The notes under the pieces: model-generated
What the model saw: only the letters and a program-made list of their open reading frames with translations
Told to the model about the DNA's origin: nothing
The model's database searches: none
Shown here: positions 5,338-6,920 of the stretch, piece after piece
Position numbering within the stretch: the stretch's first letter is position 1
How the letters are laid out: the number at the start of each line of letters is the position of its first letter
NCBI GenBank assembly: GCA_965368115.1
Contig: CBDULQ010000200.1
Span: 1-6,920 of the forward strand
DNA from: CBDULQ01 sp965368115
GTDB lineage: Bacteria; Pseudomonadota; Gammaproteobacteria; SZUA-229
DNA: 6,920 bases
Direction of reading: 5' to 3'
Made by a program: the position numbers and the translations under genes

Positions 5338-6106
5338 TGATCTGTTCATACAGTGATTGATACACCTTCGGCGCCGCGGCAATGACATTGCCGGTTTCCA
5401 GGTAATCACCCTCGCCACTGAAGTCGGTGACGATGCCGCCGGCTTCCCGCACCAGCAATACCCCCGCCGCCATATCCCAGGCATTCAGGCCCAGTTCCCA
5501 GAATCCGTCCAGCCGGCCCGAGGCCACATAGGCCAGATCCAGAGCCGCTGAACCGGCACGGCGGATACCCGCGGTGTGCGGATGCACGGCGCGGAACGTG
5601 TTTAAATAGGTTTCAAGGTGTTGGGGATGCTTGAACGGAAACCCGGTGCCGAGCAGCGCGCCGGCCAGTCCTTTCTGCTGGGTACAGCGAATGCGTCGAT
5701 CATTGAGTTGTGCACCCTCGCCGCGGGCCGCAGTAAACAGTTCGTTTTTTACCGGATCAAAGACCACCGCGGCATCCAGGCGGTTTTTCGCTTTCAGCGC
5801 GATGGATACGGAAAATTGCGGAAAACCGTGCAGATAGTTGGTGGTACCGTCCAGCGGATCGATAATCCACTGGAAGTCACTCTGCTGATCGTCCATGCCG
5901 CTTTCTTCCGCCAGGATGCTGTGATCCGGGTAGGCCTGGCGAATGGCTTCGATGATTTTTTCCTCGGCCTGACGGTCGACCTGGCTGACGAAATCGTTCT
6001 GCGCCTTGACCTCGATATCCAGGCGGTCGATCTTGTCCATGTTGCGCAGGATCACGTTACCGGCCGCGCGGGCCGCCTTGACGGCGATGTTCAGCATGGG
6101 GTTCAT
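5309..6106 (-). CDS. suhB: Inositol-1-monophosphatase family protein SuhB
   Basis: A 265-residue Mg-dependent phosphatase (E. coli SuhB: 267). It hydrolyses inositol 1-phosphate in vitro; in E. coli, SuhB also joins the Nus antitermination complex that aids rRNA transcription and ribosome assembly. Metal ligands are intact: E67 in ILAEESG (64-70), D83 and D86 in WIIDPLDGTTN (80-90), and D211 in NAWDMAAG (208-215). Other family segments are NDFVSQVD (37-44), GTGFPFK (153-159), RRAGSAALDLAYVASGRLDG (182-201) and REAGGIVTDFSG (220-231). The ATG giving MNPMLNIAVKAAR matches the E. coli start (MHPMLNIAVRAAR) and is preferred over the internal ATG at codon 4; an AAGAG ribosome site lies upstream. 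Its 3' end converges on ibaG with a hairpin across the stop, and its 5' end diverges from trmJ as in E. coli. Confidence 0.95.
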   Translation of the reverse strand: MNPMLNIAVKAARAAGNVILRNMDKIDRLDIEVKAQNDFVSQVDRQAEEKIIEAIRQAYPDHSILAEESGMDDQQSDFQWIIDPLDGTTNYLHGFPQFSVSIALKAKNRLDAAVVFDPVKNELFTAARGEGAQLNDRRIRCTQQKGLAGALLGTGFPFKHPQHLETYLNTFRAVHPHTAGIRRAGSAALDLAYVASGRLDGFWELGLNAWDMAAGVLLVREAGGIVTDFSGEGDYLETGNVIAAAPKVYQSLYEQIKPHLTDDLK

Positions 6107-6128
6107 GGAAATTACTCTTACCCGGGTT

Positions 6129-6196
6129 GGAATGGCCGCGTAGGATACCAGAAAGCGGCGCTGGAATCAGGTTAATCATGGCGGGCCGGAATGGCC
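6129..6196 (+). repeat. 9-base direct repeat in the suhB-trmJ spacer
   Basis: GGAATGGCC occurs at 6129-6137 and 6188-6196, 59 bases apart start to start. One copy lies near the suhB start, the other on the trmJ side inside the loop of an inverted repeat. It may be a pair of protein sites or chance; the two copies share little beyond the nine bases. Confidence 0.35.
6142..6170 (-). promoter_or_regulatory. Weak candidate suhB promoter
   Basis: On the minus strand an extended -10 (TG at 6150-6149, then TATCCT at 6147-6142, 4 of 6 to consensus) lies 17 bases after CTGATT (6170-6165), a poor -35. The leader would be about 30 bases. This is the best pair I could find in the spacer. Confidence 0.28.
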
Positions 6197-6206
6197 TTCG
6201 CCCGCC
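6180..6206. other. GC-rich inverted repeat between suhB and trmJ
   Basis: GGCGGGC (6180-6186) and GCCCGCC (6200-6206) form a perfect 7-bp stem with a 13-base loop that contains one copy of the GGAATGGCC repeat. It has no T-tract directly after it and lies between divergent genes, so termination is not its obvious role; an operator is possible. Confidence 0.35.
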
Positions 6207-6211
6207 GAATC

Positions 6212-6232
6212 CGCTAGCATTAGCGCTTTTTT
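6212..6232 (+). promoter_or_regulatory. Possible trmJ -10 region with CGCTA/TAGCG repeat
   Basis: CGCTA (6212-6216), GCAT, then TAGCG (6221-6225) is a 5-bp inverted repeat followed by C and six T (6227-6232). TAGCAT (6215-6220) could act as a -10, with no convincing -35 upstream. The hairpin plus T-run also resembles a small terminator, but no plus-strand gene ends upstream of it in this spacer, so I favour the promoter reading. Confidence 0.28.
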
Positions 6233-6259
6233 GCGGCCCCGAACGGTCCAGGACAGCCC

Positions 6260-6920
6260 ATGCTCGACAATATTCGCATCGTACTGGTGAAAACCCACCA
6301 CCCCGGCAATATCGGGGCGGCGGCGCGCGCCATGAAAAACATGGGCCTGAGCAAGCTGTACCTGGTCGACCCCATCGATTTTCCCAGTTTCGAAGCCTCG
6401 CAACGGGCCTCGTCCGCCACCGATATCCTCAGCGACGCAGTGGTGGTGAATACCCTGGCCGAAGCCATCGAGGGCTGCGGACTGGTGGTCGGCACCAGCG
6501 CCCGACTGCGCATGGTGCACTGGCCGCAGGTGGAATCCCGTGAATGCGGCGAACTGCTGGTGAAGGAAAGCCAGGACCACGAAGTCGCCCTGGTGTTCGG
6601 CCGCGAACGCAATGGCCTGCATAATGACGAACTGGAACTGTGTCAGTACCTGGTGAACATTCCCACCGGATCGGAATACAGCTCGCTGAACCTGGCGCAG
6701 GCGGTACAGGTGTTGTGCTATGACATTCTGCTGGCCAGTCGCGCCGACGAAGAAGTTAAAAAACGCAGCATCAAGGACGCGCAGGATCGACCCGCCACCG
6801 CCGACCAGCTGGAAGGCATGTACGGCCACTTCTTCGAAACCATGAATCAGTTGAATTTCTTCGGCGATCGCAATCCGGAAAATGTCATGCGTCGCTTGCG
6901 TTGCCTGTTCGGTCGAGCGG
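6260..6920 (+). CDS. trmJ: tRNA (cytidine/uridine-32-2'-O)-methyltransferase TrmJ, 3' end cut
   Basis: The first 220 codons are in the window, and the frame is open to the right edge; E. coli TrmJ has 246 residues, so about the last tenth is probably missing. TrmJ is a dimeric SPOUT (knotted) methyltransferase that uses S-adenosylmethionine to methylate the 2'-OH of nucleotide 32 in the anticodon loop of several tRNAs. The three SPOUT motifs are clear: HPGNIGAAARAMKNMGL (14-30), ALVFGRERNGL (110-120) and EYSSLNLAQAVQVL (139-152). VVGTSAR (76-82) and the C-terminal MYGHFFE and NVMRRLRCLFGRA segments also match E. coli TrmJ. The ATG matches the E. coli N-terminus (MLxNIRIVLV), with AGGA at 6250-6253, 6 bases before it. 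Divergent suhB/trmJ order is conserved in E. coli, where the iron-sulfur regulator gene iscR lies beyond trmJ. Confidence 0.96.
   Translation, partial: MLDNIRIVLVKTHHPGNIGAAARAMKNMGLSKLYLVDPIDFPSFEASQRASSATDILSDAVVVNTLAEAIEGCGLVVGTSARLRMVHWPQVESRECGELLVKESQDHEVALVFGRERNGLHNDELELCQYLVNIPTGSEYSSLNLAQAVQVLCYDILLASRADEEVKKRSIKDAQDRPATADQLEGMYGHFFETMNQLNFFGDRNPENVMRRLRCLFGRA

Noticed and set aside
1..6920. CRISPR array, tRNA, rRNA, transposon or phage genes
   Set aside because: No spaced repeat array, cloverleaf, rRNA segment, transposase motif or integrase was seen on either strand.

Overview
The window looks like gammaproteobacterial chromosome. RlmM (23S rRNA C2498 methyltransferase) is closely similar to the E. 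coli protein. A SuhB-type phosphatase lies divergent to TrmJ, as in E. coli, and a BolA/IbaG-like gene sits between rlmM and suhB. Base composition is moderately GC-rich by eye. No mobile element, CRISPR array, rRNA or tRNA was seen, and all main reading frames are intact. The genus cannot be fixed from this sequence; the NorQ/NorD (CbbQ/CbbO) pair is common in denitrifiers and in sulfur- or CO2-fixing gammaproteobacteria, which is only a hint.

Left part (1-3840, all on the minus strand, read right to left): a MoxR-type AAA+ ATPase of the CbbQ/NirQ/NorQ family, a NorD/CbbO-type von Willebrand A (VWA) protein 5 bases downstream, a small secreted His/Cys-rich protein whose start shares one base with the norD-like stop (TAATG), and after 37-38 bases the N-terminal part of an outer-membrane beta-barrel protein that runs off the left edge. 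The ATPase/VWA pair normally remodels a metalloenzyme (nitric oxide reductase or RuBisCO), but neither target is encoded here. The last two genes look like envelope metal handling. A 13-base palindrome resembling the core of a Zur (zinc uptake regulator) site sits just before the outer-membrane gene. Tight packing of a MoxR/VWA chaperone pair with envelope metal-handling genes is the most unusual point of the window.

Middle (3841-5311): rlmM on the minus strand and an ibaG/bolA-like gene on the plus strand diverge from a 106-base spacer. There a palindromic TTGCAA could serve as a -35 element in both directions. The IbaG-like protein has Cys where E. coli IbaG has Ser, and Asn where it has His, at the usual metal-ligand loop. 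Its gene converges on suhB, and a bulged 12-bp hairpin covers the junction.

Right part (5309-6920): suhB (inositol-1-monophosphatase family) and trmJ (tRNA Cm32/Um32 methyltransferase, cut by the right edge) diverge from a 153-base spacer holding a 9-base direct repeat, a GC-rich inverted repeat and weak promoter-like elements. These are housekeeping RNA-modification and Nus-associated functions. There is no stretch above 300 bases without a gene.
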